Shown here piece after piece: positions 1 to 8,207 of a stretch of DNA of 64,000 nucleotides. The stretch's first letter is position 1. Every line of letters starts with the position of its first letter. The notes beneath the pieces were generated by a model. That model did no database searches and was not told the DNA's origin. It worked only from the letters and a program-made list of their open reading frames with translations. The translations under genes and the position numbers were made by a program. This stretch comes from Amycolatopsis sp. CA-126428 (GTDB taxonomy: Bacteria; Actinomycetota; Actinomycetes; Mycobacteriales; Pseudonocardiaceae): the NCBI RefSeq assembly GCF_002904335.1, contig NZ_PPHF01000149.1:62001-126000 (forward strand), read 5' to 3'.

Positions 1-335
1 CGGCGGCCCCGCGCGGCGCGGACTACGACCAGGGGCTGACGCTGCTGGGCGCCGACGTGTCGGTCAGCCAGACCGAAGGGACGATCCTGCAGCGGGTGGG
101 CGGCCGCTGGTACCTGTTCGCCAGCGACGGCGACGCCCGCGAATACCCGGTGTACGACCTGAGCCTGCGCAAGCTCGGCACGCTGAACGCACCGTACGGC
201 ACCAACATCCCGCACCCGATGCTGGTCCGGATCGGCGGCCGCTGGTGGCTGCCCACGTTCGACGGGACGCAGTACGCCGAAGACGTCCTCGGCTACGGCG
301 GCCACGGGGACTTCATCCTGATGCGGTCGACCTAG
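1..335 (+). CDS. C-terminal end of a propeller-like, probably secreted protein (partial)
   Basis: The reading frame is open from the window edge (frame beginning at base 3) to TAG at 333-335, so only about 110 C-terminal residues are present. Two similar units are visible, 'GGRWYLFASDGD' and 'GGRWWLPTFDGT', each a short aromatic-rich strand followed by an Asp-containing turn. This spacing is usual for blades of beta-propeller glycosidase-like proteins (GH43/DUF-type). The last residues, 'GHGDFILMRST', resemble the closing strand of such a propeller. The catalytic part lies outside the window, so a glycoside hydrolase role is only a guess. It converges on the next gene, with 8 bp between the stops. 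Confidence 0.6.
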   Translation, partial: AAPRGADYDQGLTLLGADVSVSQTEGTILQRVGGRWYLFASDGDAREYPVYDLSLRKLGTLNAPYGTNIPHPMLVRIGGRWWLPTFDGTQYAEDVLGYGGHGDFILMRST

Positions 336-343
336 GCCGCCGC

Positions 344-2218
344 TCAGACCCGGGCGCTCTTGCCGCGGTTGTAGCCCTTCATGTAGGCGTCCATCAGGTA
401 CGCGGCGCCCGGCTCGTCAAGAGGCACACCGTGGTCGAGGTCGGCCCCTTTTCCGCCGTCCTCTTCGCCCTTCCGCGCGGCCGACTCGACCGCCGCCCGC
501 CCCTCCGCGAAGCCCGAGTCGTAGGGAGGCTCCTGGCCGGCCGGCACGGTGCGATCATCCATGATGCCGTCCAGACGGCCGGCCGCGTGCCGGCCGGTGG
601 CCCGCGCAGCACCGGCCAGGTGGCCGAGGGTGTAGTTGCCGGCCGCGGGACCGGTCATGGTGGCGGCCTGGCTGGGATGGCCGGCGTACCCGTCGGCGAA
701 GCCCGTTTTGTACTCCGGGGCCTCCTGGGCGCGGCGCTGCGGACGGCTCTTCTCGATGCCCACCAGTGTCTCGCCGACCATTTCGGCGGTGCGGGCGGGA
801 GAGTTCGCGCCGATCTTCTCCGGGGCCGGCCTGGTGTGGAAGGTGGTGAGCACACCGGTGGCCAGGACCGTCAAGTCGTTCTGCCTGCCCAGCTGCTCCT
901 TCTCGGCCAGCGCGCGCCCCTGCTCGGACTTGCGCCTGGAGGTCGCCGCCTTCACCCCGAGCAACGACTCGTCGATCAGGGTCTTCTTCACGTGTTCCTG
1001 GTGATCCTGCAACGTCAGGAGCTTCCGCAACACCGACAAGTGCTTCGTCTCGAACCACTCGGCCGCGGCCGCGCCCCAGCCCTGGCCGCCCTTCGCGCGG
1101 AACACGACGCTTTCCGCCGCGGACGTGTCCAGGTAAGTCTTGACGAACTCGGGCCCGAACAGCTCCTTCTCGAGGAACCACTCCTTGAGGGACTTGTTGG
1201 ACTTGCCACTCGCCCCGTTGCAGGTCCGGCAGATCCACAACAGGTTCTCCACGTCGTTGGACAGCACCGCGACGAGGTACTTCGTCGGTTCGACGGTCTT
1301 GGCCTTCTTGCCCTTGCCGCCGCCGCTCACCGTGAAATAGTGCTTGAAGTTGCCTCCGAGCTGCTTCTCGACCGCTCGGAACAGCTGGTGATCCTCGCCC
1401 ATCTGGTCGGCCAAGCGCCACAACCGGTCGCGGATGTCCGAGAGCGGGTCCTGGTGGTCGGTCTCGAACTGCGTGACGTCCGTCGGCCCTCCGCAAGCCG
1501 GGCACACCGACGCGGTCTTGCCCTGGGGACCGACGGTGACGAGGTTGCCGATGGCCTTTTGCTTCTTGGCCAGGACGAGCGCCGGCATGCCGATCGTCGC
1601 CGCCGGCAGCTCGGCGAGGGTGTTCTTCCTCCGCACGAAATTCCCATCCTCCCGTCCCTGCCTGCTGGCGGGCTGCAGCCTGGACTTGGTCAGGGGCACC
1701 TTCACCGGCCCGACCCGCGGCGCAACCACGACCTTCCCGGTGAACCGCTTCTTCTCGAACTTCTCCTGCCGTCGAGCGATCCGATCCGACACGGAGCTGT
1801 AGTCGATCCCCCGCTGGATCCACCGCGCGCACAACAGCGTCAACGTCGGCCCGTCCGCCACGTCGACGATCTCCTTCGACACCTTGTCGGCGTAAGCCTC
1901 GACCTGACTGACGAGGTCGTCGCCATCGGTGTAGGTCATGTCCACGACGTCGCTCGACGAGATCTGCTGGATCAGCTTCTTGACCAGTTCATCGGCGTTG
2001 ACCACCGCGGGGTCCTTCGCCACGGTGTCCCCGATCACCAACCTCTTCTTGAGCTTCGAGCCGACCGGCCTCTGGTAGAGCATGCGCTGGGCGATCAGCC
2101 CGCACACCGCGGCGTTGCCCGCCGCCTGCTGCAGCCTCATGAGCCCCGGCGGCTGCCGCACCGGCGTGCCTCCCCGGCTGAGAGCGACCTCCGGGGAGCG
2201 GCTCCTTCGGATCCGCAT
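344..2218 (-). CDS. Putative HNH-nuclease effector with an AGNAAV-type N-terminal motif
   Basis: About 624 residues from ATG at 2218; an upstream in-frame GTG at 2257 is possible, and neither has a strong ribosome site. Near the N-terminus is 'LQQAAGNAAVCGLIAQR', a short motif I associate with actinobacterial proteins linked to extracellular contractile injection systems and related polymorphic toxins. Around residue 239 there is CPACGG, then ETDH near 254, then NLLWICRTCNGASGKS near 329. This CxxC, DH, N, CxxC arrangement is the treble-clef core of HNH endonucleases. The C-terminal third is charged, with two 'YxxGFAxG' units. I infer a DNA- or RNA-cleaving cargo or toxin; no sheath, tube or baseplate gene and no obvious immunity gene is in the window. 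Confidence 0.55.
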   Translation of the reverse strand: MRIRRSRSPEVALSRGGTPVRQPPGLMRLQQAAGNAAVCGLIAQRMLYQRPVGSKLKKRLVIGDTVAKDPAVVNADELVKKLIQQISSSDVVDMTYTDGDDLVSQVEAYADKVSKEIVDVADGPTLTLLCARWIQRGIDYSSVSDRIARRQEKFEKKRFTGKVVVAPRVGPVKVPLTKSRLQPASRQGREDGNFVRRKNTLAELPAATIGMPALVLAKKQKAIGNLVTVGPQGKTASVCPACGGPTDVTQFETDHQDPLSDIRDRLWRLADQMGEDHQLFRAVEKQLGGNFKHYFTVSGGGKGKKAKTVEPTKYLVAVLSNDVENLLWICRTCNGASGKSNKSLKEWFLEKELFGPEFVKTYLDTSAAESVVFRAKGGQGWGAAAAEWFETKHLSVLRKLLTLQDHQEHVKKTLIDESLLGVKAATSRRKSEQGRALAEKEQLGRQNDLTVLATGVLTTFHTRPAPEKIGANSPARTAEMVGETLVGIEKSRPQRRAQEAPEYKTGFADGYAGHPSQAATMTGPAAGNYTLGHLAGAARATGRHAAGRLDGIMDDRTVPAGQEPPYDSGFAEGRAAVESAARKGEEDGGKGADLDHGVPLDEPGAAYLMDAYMKGYNRGKSARV

Positions 2219-2361
2219 ACGACTCAACGTTACAGAGGACGAACACCAAGTCACCACGGCCGAACGGGCAGGGGATCACGGCCGCCCGGCTGCCCCGGCG
2301 GACCTCCGATGCACCATCCGAGCGTGGCCCCATCACCCAGCCACCGTGGCGTGCCGCGCCA

Positions 2362-2904
2362 CTAGCCTGCCAAGGCGAACCCGGCGACCGGACGCCACGA
2401 ACCCGGGGCCGTGCTCCCGGCGATCAAGCGCACCCGGTCGATCCCGGCCCGGATCGGCAGCATCGCCCGGACCTCGGCGGCCGCCCGGTCCAGCGCGGCC
2501 GTGCCGGCCCGGCGGGTGCTCCCGATCGTCAGGTGCGGCACCACTCCGGCGTGGGCGCCGCCGTACGGGGGGCACTCGGGGAACCGGCGCCACACCCGCT
2601 CGGTCAGCGCGCGGAACGGCCCGGCCGGTTCGGGAGCCAGCCAGACCACCTCCCGCCCGAACCACGCGACGCGGGAGAACACGCACTCGAACGCACCGGT
2701 CCGGGTCAGCACCTCACCCAGGCCGTCGACGACCGCGGCGGTGATCCGCTCCGGCGGGAGGAACGGGTAGAGGACCGTGACGTGGGCCGGGACGCCCCAC
2801 AGCGCCGAGTGGTCCAGCTCCTGGCGGTAAGTTCCCACCACCGCGTCGGCCGCCGGGACCGGCACGATCACTGCCGTTTCGGTCGTGCCGGTCAGGTTCT
2901 CCAC
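2362..2904 (-). CDS. 2H phosphoesterase family protein (2'-5' RNA ligase-like)
   Basis: Two HxTx-type motifs are visible, 'HVTVLYPF' near residue 40 and 'HLTIGST' near residue 125. They form the paired catalytic histidines of 2H phosphoesterases, which act on cyclic phosphodiester or 2'-5' linked nucleotides. Length is about 180 residues, normal for the family. I chose GTG at 2904 (VENLTGTTE...) because residues upstream of it look non-conserved; GTG or ATG starts further up to 2964 are possible. The substrate cannot be told. It shares direction with the putative effector gene, 143 bp upstream of that gene's start, without obvious functional linkage. Confidence 0.75.
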   Translation of the reverse strand: MENLTGTTETAVIVPVPAADAVVGTYRQELDHSALWGVPAHVTVLYPFLPPERITAAVVDGLGEVLTRTGAFECVFSRVAWFGREVVWLAPEPAGPFRALTERVWRRFPECPPYGGAHAGVVPHLTIGSTRRAGTAALDRAAAEVRAMLPIRAGIDRVRLIAGSTAPGSWRPVAGFALAG

Positions 2905-3081
2905 CACCGGATGCTCGCACAACGCCGCACCTGCTCCCACGGACTTTCCCGGCCGGGCGGACAAGCGCGGCCCCTGCCATCGAATGGCCCGGCCCGATCA
3001 GCGCCCGGCTCGCGTTGATCGAGCCGTGCACCGGGCCACCGCCCGCGCGCCGGCCGAGGGGCCGGGCGCGGGCGGTGGTAT

Positions 3082-3327
3082 TCACCGGTTGGACGCGATG
3101 AAATACACCACGATCCCGATCAACGCGAGCACTTCGCTCAGCACGAACGTCGAGTAGCCCAGCGTCTGCAGTTTTCCGCGCGCTTCCGGCTGCCGTGCGG
3201 TACCATTGATGACGGCGGCGAAGATCAGGCCGACACCGATTCCCGGGCCGATCGCCCCCAATCCGTATCCGATGGCGGCGAGGCCGGGGTTGATGTTGGC
3301 GGCCTGGGCCAGAACTGTGTCACTCAT
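3082..3327 (-). CDS. atpE: Orphan ATP synthase F0 subunit c
   Basis: This 81-residue protein has two hydrophobic helices around the polar loop 'ARQPEARGK', and the ion-binding glutamate in '[11 protein letters not shown]'. The N-terminal helix '[15 protein letters not shown]' is typical of subunit c. ATG at 3327 has AAGGGG 7 bp upstream, whereas ATG at 3333 abuts that site, so 3327 is preferred. No other ATP synthase gene is near, so this is a stand-alone copy next to a biosynthetic cluster. The residues flanking the key Glu (V at -3, S at -1, V at +1) differ from the A..x-E-A pattern I remember for housekeeping actinobacterial subunits. A target-duplication resistance role is possible but speculative. 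Confidence 0.85.
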   Translation of the reverse strand: MSDTVLAQAANINPGLAAIGYGLGAIGPGIGVGLIFAAVINGTARQPEARGKLQTLGYSTFVLSEVLALIGIVVYFIASNR

Positions 3328-3975
3328 GGGCATTCCCCTTCACATCGGTCCACGCGCACGCTCGCGTGGAACAGCGGGTTCGTGCGTCACACCGGACGGA
3401 ATCAGAGCTGGGGCGAAGGGCCGAAACCGGAGACGGTCGTCGAATCGAGGCAGATCTCGCTGGGCGGGCGGGATTGTCGGTAATCGAGTGGTCCGATCAC
3501 CATCAGGATATCACGGGAAATCGGAACTCGCCGCCGCCGAAAGCGGGCCGGCTGATCCACACCGGGACGACAGTGTCCATTGTGGTCGGTCGGACGTGAC
3601 GCGGCCCGGGAGCGGCCGGACCGGAGAGAGGGGCCGCCCGGCGGTCCACCCCGAACCCACCCGGCCCGGCGCAGGCCGCCGTCTGGCGAAGTGGACACTC
3701 AGCGTGACCGAACCGTCATCCCTCCGGCCCGGCCGCCCGGTGACCGACGCCCGGCTTGGCCGTCACCCACGACAAGCCGCCGACGCGAGGACACCCACCC
3801 CGCACACGTTCGCGAGCCCCGGAGACTCGCCTCGACAGGACACCATCCCGTCGAAGCCTTCGAATCCCGGCGGCCGATCGGGTGAAGCCGGGGACCACCT
3901 CCGGAGGACAGTTCGCGAAGCCCGCGCCGGGGCGTTTGCCGGGTCCGTCCGAGCTACGCTTCCGAGCCCGGCTTT

Positions 3976-3998
3976 GTTTCGAAACTCGGTGTACACCG
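3976..3998. promoter_or_regulatory. Two adjacent palindromes, possible operators
   Basis: GTTTCGAAAC and CGGTGTACACCG are perfect dyads separated by one base. They lie about 550 bp before the SARP start and 650 bp upstream of the orphan c-subunit gene. Operator function is inferred only from symmetry and from their position in a region free of genes. Confidence 0.3.
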
Positions 3999-4321
3999 TT
4001 CACTGACGCAAAAGCCCGGACAAACCCGGACGCCGCCCGAAACCCGCCCACCGAGGGCGCCGATTTTATTAGCCGGGCCGAAAGCCCGAATGATGTTTGC
4101 GCTCCCATTGCGGTCGCCTCCGCCACCTGCCTGCCAGGCGTCCCGGCGCACCCCCCGCGCCCGGGGCCCCGACGGGTCCGGACCACCGCCGCCCGGCCGA
4201 CGACCGCCCGGTCAGCGGGGGTTTCGCGGCGTAGTGGCCCTCGGGTCGTCCGTGCAACAAGCCGAGCTGCCGGCACCGCTCACGAGGACCCTACCAGCGA
4301 AGATCGGCAGCGACCCCCGGA

Positions 4322-4361
4322 GTGCTGACACCACCATTAATGGTGGTGCTAACACCACCAT
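4322..4361. promoter_or_regulatory. Composite direct and inverted repeat, probable operator of the SARP gene
   Basis: GTGCTGACACCACCAT (4322-4337) recurs as GTGCTAACACCACCAT (4346-4361), 15 of 16 bases identical, start to start 24 bp. Between them lies a perfect 20-bp dyad, CACCACCATTAATGGTGGTG (4329-4348). The element therefore carries three ACCACCAT half-sites, two direct and one inverted. It sits about 190 bp before the SARP start codon, so it is a good candidate binding site for a repressor or activator of the pathway regulator. Which protein binds it is unknown. Confidence 0.55.
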
Positions 4362-4551
4362 CCAGGGGTATGTCCGAATACATCCCGAGCCGAACTGTCC
4401 ACCAGGTGATACTACTGACGAGTTGGGCGTTTCACTGGTCCGAACGGAGGTACCTAAGCCACCGGCCCTCTGCCACTATCTTGCGCAAAATACATCTTCG
4501 GGTGGTCCGGCCGCTGAGTATCGGACTGCCCGAATCTGGGGGTCGATCGAA

Positions 4552-5310
4552 GTGGAAATCGAACTACTAGGCACCATGGAAATAAGATCGAATGGGAGAA
4601 TTTACTCGATACGCGCAAAGAAAGTGCGAACCTTGCTGGCCATGATGGCTCTGTCGCCGGGCCGCCCGGTGTCCTACGAGCAGCTGGCGGACGAGCTCTG
4701 GGGCCCGCGGTCACTCGCCAACTCCCGTAACGCACTGCAAGCAAATATCGCACGACTGCGGCGGCTTTTCAAGCCGATCACCGACGCGAGCGGGGAGGAG
4801 ATCGTCCGGACCACCTACAGCGGCTACCAGCTGGAAGTGTCCGCCGAGTCGATCGACTCGCACCGGTTCCTCGAACTCGCGCGGCGCGGCACGTCGCTGG
4901 TCACCTCCGCACCGCAGGAAGCCGCCGGCATCCTGCGGGAAGCCCTGGTCCAGTGGCGGGGGCCGGCGCTGATGGACGTGCAGGAGGGCGTGCGCTGCCG
5001 GGCCGCGGCCACGCACCTGAACGAGCGGCGGCTGGCCGTCCAGGAAGACCTGATCGCCGCCCGGCTCGCGGTGGGACAGCACCACGACATCGTGCACGAA
5101 CTGCGGCAGCTGGCCACCGAGAACCCGGGCCGGGAACGGCTCAGTGAACTGCTGATGCTCGCCCTCTACCGCACCGGCCAGCAAAGCGAGGCGCTGTCGG
5201 TGTTCCACCGCACCAGCAAGTGGCTCGGCAACGAACTCGGTCTCTCACCCGGCCGGGCGCTCCGGCAGCTGTATCAGGCGATCCTGGTGCAGGACTGCAT
5301 GCTCGACTGA
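4552..5310 (+). CDS. SARP-family pathway activator
   Basis: A 252-residue Streptomyces antibiotic regulatory protein. An OmpR-type winged helix occupies residues 1-95 ('VRTLLAMMALSPGRPVSYEQ', 'NALQANIARLRRLF'), followed by a bacterial transcriptional activation (BTAD) helical repeat domain to the C-terminus. The length matches stand-alone SARPs. GTG at 4552 is chosen because the family begins with a short beta-strand (VEIELLGTMEI); the frame is open further upstream to 4090 but without family features. The first 25 codons contain CTA CTA, ATA (twice) and AGA (twice), which are rare in the rest of the window. Predicted targets are the three GTCA-heptamer promoters at about 5.5, 30.8 and 39.5 kb. 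Confidence 0.9.
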   Translation: MEIELLGTMEIRSNGRIYSIRAKKVRTLLAMMALSPGRPVSYEQLADELWGPRSLANSRNALQANIARLRRLFKPITDASGEEIVRTTYSGYQLEVSAESIDSHRFLELARRGTSLVTSAPQEAAGILREALVQWRGPALMDVQEGVRCRAAATHLNERRLAVQEDLIAARLAVGQHHDIVHELRQLATENPGRERLSELLMLALYRTGQQSEALSVFHRTSKWLGNELGLSPGRALRQLYQAILVQDCMLD

Positions 5311-5331
5311 ACACCACGGCACCACCGGCAG

Positions 5332-5361
5332 CAGGGACGGCGCGACCACCGGCCGTCCCTG
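5332..5361 (+). terminator. Hairpin after the SARP gene
   Basis: CAGGGACGGC (5332-5341) pairs perfectly with GCCGTCCCTG (5352-5361), giving a 10-bp stem with a 10-base loop. It is followed by TTGTCGTTTCC. It lies 21 bp after the SARP stop and should separate SARP transcription from the PKS promoter. Confidence 0.6.
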
Positions 5362-5498
5362 TTGTCGTTTCCGGAGAAATTTCCGAAGGAATTTCACGAA
5401 TACCGTCCGGGCTCATCCGCTCTCCTTCCGTGATCACGAACCATGATCGTGGCGCACGCGGATGACCGACGGCTGACGGCTCACCGACGCCTGCCTTC

Positions 5499-5541
5499 GT
5501 CAGCGTTCGGTCAGAGTGCGGTCATCTGCGCTGGCTAGTTT
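5499..5541 (+). promoter_or_regulatory. SARP box and promoter of the PKS operon
   Basis: Three heptamers, GTCAGCG (5499), GTCAGAG (5510) and GTCATCT (5521), are spaced exactly 11 bp apart. The last is followed by 8 bp and then a -10-like TAGTTT (5536-5541). Heptamer repeats at 11-bp spacing ending 8 bp before the -10 are the established architecture for SARP targets such as ActII-ORF4 and DnrI. Predicted transcription starts near 5548, leaving a short leader before the ACP gene at 5586. Confidence 0.75.
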
Positions 5542-5585
5542 CCCGGCGAGGCCGAAGTTCGTCCGAAACCGGTACAGGAGTCGTC

Positions 5586-5837
5586 ATGACAGCGGCAGTG
5601 TCCGAGCGCAGGGAACAAATCCGCGCGATCGTCCGCGAGCACCTCGAACTCGAGGACAACGAGCTCTCCCCGACGAGCAACTTCATCGAGGACCACGAAG
5701 CCGACTCGCTCACGCTGATGGACGTCCTCGCGGCGCTGGAGAAGGAGTTCGGCGTCACGATCGACCAGGCGCAGTTCCGGCGGATGGTCGATCTGGACAG
5801 CGCCTACGAGGTCGTCGCGGAATCCGCCGGCTGGTGA
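5586..5837 (+). CDS. Acyl carrier protein of the type II PKS
   Basis: An 83-residue ACP. The phosphopantetheine serine lies in 'HEADSLTLMDVLAALEKEF' (about residue 41), with the usual hydrophobic helices on both sides. A ribosome site ACAGGAG precedes ATG at 5586. It is the first gene of the SARP-controlled operon, 10 bp before the ketosynthase gene. It probably carries the growing polyketide chain for the KS/CLF pair; a separate ACP at 28.7 kb may hold the starter. Confidence 0.9.
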   Translation: MTAAVSERREQIRAIVREHLELEDNELSPTSNFIEDHEADSLTLMDVLAALEKEFGVTIDQAQFRRMVDLDSAYEVVAESAGW

Positions 5838-5847
5838 GGGAAATCCG

Positions 5848-7101
5848 ATGAGCGAACACTCCACCACCACACCCGGCAGGCGGGTGGTGATCACCGGTTG
5901 CGGGGTGGTTTCCAGCCTCGGCACGGGCATCGAAGAGTTCACGGCCGCGCTCCGCGCCGGGCGCAGCAACGTCCGGCCGATCAGTGTCTTCGACACGACC
6001 GGCTTCGAGCACAACAACGGCTGCGAGGTCATCGGGTTCGAGCCGGAACGCTGGATCCACAACGTCGAAATCGACTCGCTCGGCCGGGCCAGCCGGTTCT
6101 CGACCGCGGCCGCCCGGCTCGCGGTGGCGGACTCCGGCATCGACCTCGACGTGCTCCGCGACGCGCGCTGCCTGCTCTCGGTCGGCACGACCGACGGCGA
6201 GTCGCACGAAATCGACAGCATGGTTTCCCTGGAGATCGCGGACGGACCGGAAGCGATGAGCCCGCGGCTGGCCCGGCGGACCTCGGCCGGCCGGCTCGCC
6301 ACCTCGATCGCCCACGAGCTGCGCCTGTCCAATGTGGAGGTCGGCAGCATCGCGACGGCCTGCTCGGCGGGCAACTACGCGATCGGCCACTCGTTCGACG
6401 CGATCCGGCTCGGGGAAGCGGACTTCGCGTTGTGCGGTGGCGCGGACGCCGTCTGCCGCAAGACGTTCACCTCCTTCTACCGGCTGCGCAGCATCGCGCC
6501 GGACTTCTGCCGCCCGTTCGACAAGAACCGGCTGGGCATCCTGACCGGCGAGGGCGCCGGCATCCTGATGCTGGAGAGCCTGGAGTCGGCCACCGCCCGC
6601 GGCGCCCGGATCTACGGCGAAGTGCTCGGCTACGGCCTGTCCTGCGACGCCCACCACCCGGTGGCCCCGCACCAGGGCGGCATCGCCCGGTGCATGGAGC
6701 TCGCGCTGGCGAACGCCGGCGTCAAGCCCGCCGAGGTCGACCTGATCTCCGCGCACGGCACCGGGACCCACGCCAACGACAAGACCGAAGCCGCGGCGAT
6801 CCGCGAGCTGTTCGGCGACGACACGCCCCGCGTGGTGTCGATGAAGTCGATGCTCGGCCACTCGATGGGCGCGGCGAGCGCGCTGGCCGCGATCGGCTGC
6901 TCGGTCGCCATCACCGAGGGGTTCATCCCGCCGACGATCAACCACGTCGAGACCGACCCCGAGTGCGCCGTCGACTGCGTGCCCAACGTGGCGGTCGAAG
7001 CGGACCTGCGGATCGTGCAGAACAACGGCTGGGCCTTCGGCGGCAACAACTCGGTCGTGCTGATCGGCCGCTACGACGGCCCGCGCGAGGTGGTGGCATG
7101 A
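5848..7101 (+). CDS. Type II PKS ketosynthase alpha subunit (KS)
   Basis: 417 residues, normal for a FabF-like KS alpha. The Claisen catalytic triad is present: Cys in 'ATACSAGN' (about residue 172), His in 'SAHGTGTHAND' (about 304) and His in 'MLGHSMGAAS' (about 339). It extends ACP-bound acyl chains with malonyl units in the cytoplasm. Its stop overlaps the start of the next gene (ATGA), as usual for KS/CLF pairs. The immediate neighbours are an ACP, a CLF and a ketoreductase, with no cyclase or aromatase, which argues for a reduced or polyene chain rather than an aromatic polyketide. Confidence 0.92.
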   Translation: MSEHSTTTPGRRVVITGCGVVSSLGTGIEEFTAALRAGRSNVRPISVFDTTGFEHNNGCEVIGFEPERWIHNVEIDSLGRASRFSTAAARLAVADSGIDLDVLRDARCLLSVGTTDGESHEIDSMVSLEIADGPEAMSPRLARRTSAGRLATSIAHELRLSNVEVGSIATACSAGNYAIGHSFDAIRLGEADFALCGGADAVCRKTFTSFYRLRSIAPDFCRPFDKNRLGILTGEGAGILMLESLESATARGARIYGEVLGYGLSCDAHHPVAPHQGGIARCMELALANAGVKPAEVDLISAHGTGTHANDKTEAAAIRELFGDDTPRVVSMKSMLGHSMGAASALAAIGCSVAITEGFIPPTINHVETDPECAVDCVPNVAVEADLRIVQNNGWAFGGNNSVVLIGRYDGPREVVA

Positions 7102-8207
7102 GTACCGCGACCCCGGCCGCGCCGGTCATCTCGGCCTGGACGGCGATCTCGCCGTTCGGCCACGACCGCGCCTCCTTCGCCGACGGCGTCCGCACCCGGA
7201 CCTCACCGGTGTCCACACTGGACACGCAACGCTGGGCGCGGGGACCCGCCGCCACGGCGGCCACCGTCCCGGGCTTCGAGCCGCGCGAGTTCCTCGGCAC
7301 GAAGGGCACCCGGGCGATGAACCGCGTGAGCGGGCTCGCCGTCGCCGCGGCGAAGCACCTGCTCGCCGACATCGGTGTCGAACCGGGCGACGAGCGCGAC
7401 GACATCGGGTTCGTGCTGGGCACCACGACCGGCAGCGTGCAGAGCATGATGGACCTGACCCGCGCCTCGCTCACCGGCGACAAGCCCGACCACGTCGAAC
7501 CGGCCGCGGTGCCCGGCTGCGTGATGAACTGCGCGGCCGGCCAGGCGGCGATCTGGCACGGGCTCAAGGGCCCGAACGCGACGATCGCCGCGGGCCGGAC
7601 CACCGGCCCGCACGCGCTGAACTACGCGCGGCGGCTGCTGCGGACCGGCCGGGCGACCCGGGTGCTCTGCGGCGCCGCCGAGGAGTACTCCCCCGCCCGC
7701 GCCTGGGTCGAGCACCACCGCCGCGGCGGGCCCGACCCGGTGGTCATCGGCGAGGGCTGCGCCATGTTCCTCCTCGAACCCGCGGAGCTGCGGCCGCCCG
7801 GCCGCCGGGTGCTGGGCACCCTGGAGGGGTTCGAATCCCGCGTCTGCCTCGACGGCGATCTCGCCGGAACGGTGACCGTCGCGGTGCGCGCGCTGCTCGC
7901 CTCCGCCGGGGTCGCTCCCGAGCAGGTGTGGGCGGCCACCGGCAGCGGCTTCACCGACTCCCGCGGCGAACCGGCCGAGACGGTGGCGCTGCGGGAGCTG
8001 TTCGGCGACGCGCCCGTCGACCGGGTGCCGTCCGCGGACCTCCTCGGCGACACGGCTTCGGCGAGCGCGATGTTCCAGCTCGCCGCCGTCCTCAGCGTCG
8101 CCGAATCCGCCGAGCGGGCCGGCGCCGACCATACGGTCGTCACCACCTGCGACGACGACGGCTCGGTGGCGTGCACGCTGCTGCGGCTCGGCGAGCCGGT
8201 CGCATGA
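7098..8207 (+). CDS. Chain-length factor (KS beta)
   Basis: 369 residues of the KAS fold, paired with the preceding KS by a 4-bp overlap. In the alignment I made by eye, the active-site Cys position ('IATACSAG' in KS) becomes 'IAAGRTTG' here, putting Arg in place of Cys, so the subunit cannot condense. The residue is not the Gln typical of aromatic-pathway CLFs. Family knowledge says CLFs set chain length within the heterodimer. The divergence from aromatic CLFs fits a non-aromatic, highly reducing type II PKS. Confidence 0.88.
   Translation: MSTATPAAPVISAWTAISPFGHDRASFADGVRTRTSPVSTLDTQRWARGPAATAATVPGFEPREFLGTKGTRAMNRVSGLAVAAAKHLLADIGVEPGDERDDIGFVLGTTTGSVQSMMDLTRASLTGDKPDHVEPAAVPGCVMNCAAGQAAIWHGLKGPNATIAAGRTTGPHALNYARRLLRTGRATRVLCGAAEEYSPARAWVEHHRRGGPDPVVIGEGCAMFLLEPAELRPPGRRVLGTLEGFESRVCLDGDLAGTVTVAVRALLASAGVAPEQVWAATGSGFTDSRGEPAETVALRELFGDAPVDRVPSADLLGDTASASAMFQLAAVLSVAESAERAGADHTVVTTCDDDGSVACTLLRLGEPVA

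Larger units (their letters stand above)
3334..4551. other. Long non-coding region upstream of the SARP gene
   Basis: No convincing gene is visible in these 1.2 kb. The open frames on both strands are low-complexity Arg/Pro/Gly translations with no motif. The region contains two adjacent perfect palindromes, GTTTCGAAAC (3976-3985) and CGGTGTACACCG (3987-3998), and the large repeat described at 4322-4361. Base composition becomes locally less G+C-rich between about 4310 and 4640, unlike its surroundings. It must hold the promoters of the c-subunit gene (minus) and the SARP gene (plus); no single -35/-10 pair stands out. Confidence 0.6.

Noticed and set aside
3206-4006. Open frames covering the region upstream of the SARP gene
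   Set aside because: All six frames give Pro/Arg/Gly-rich sequence with no motif, start site or conserved spacing. The palindromes favour a regulatory region.
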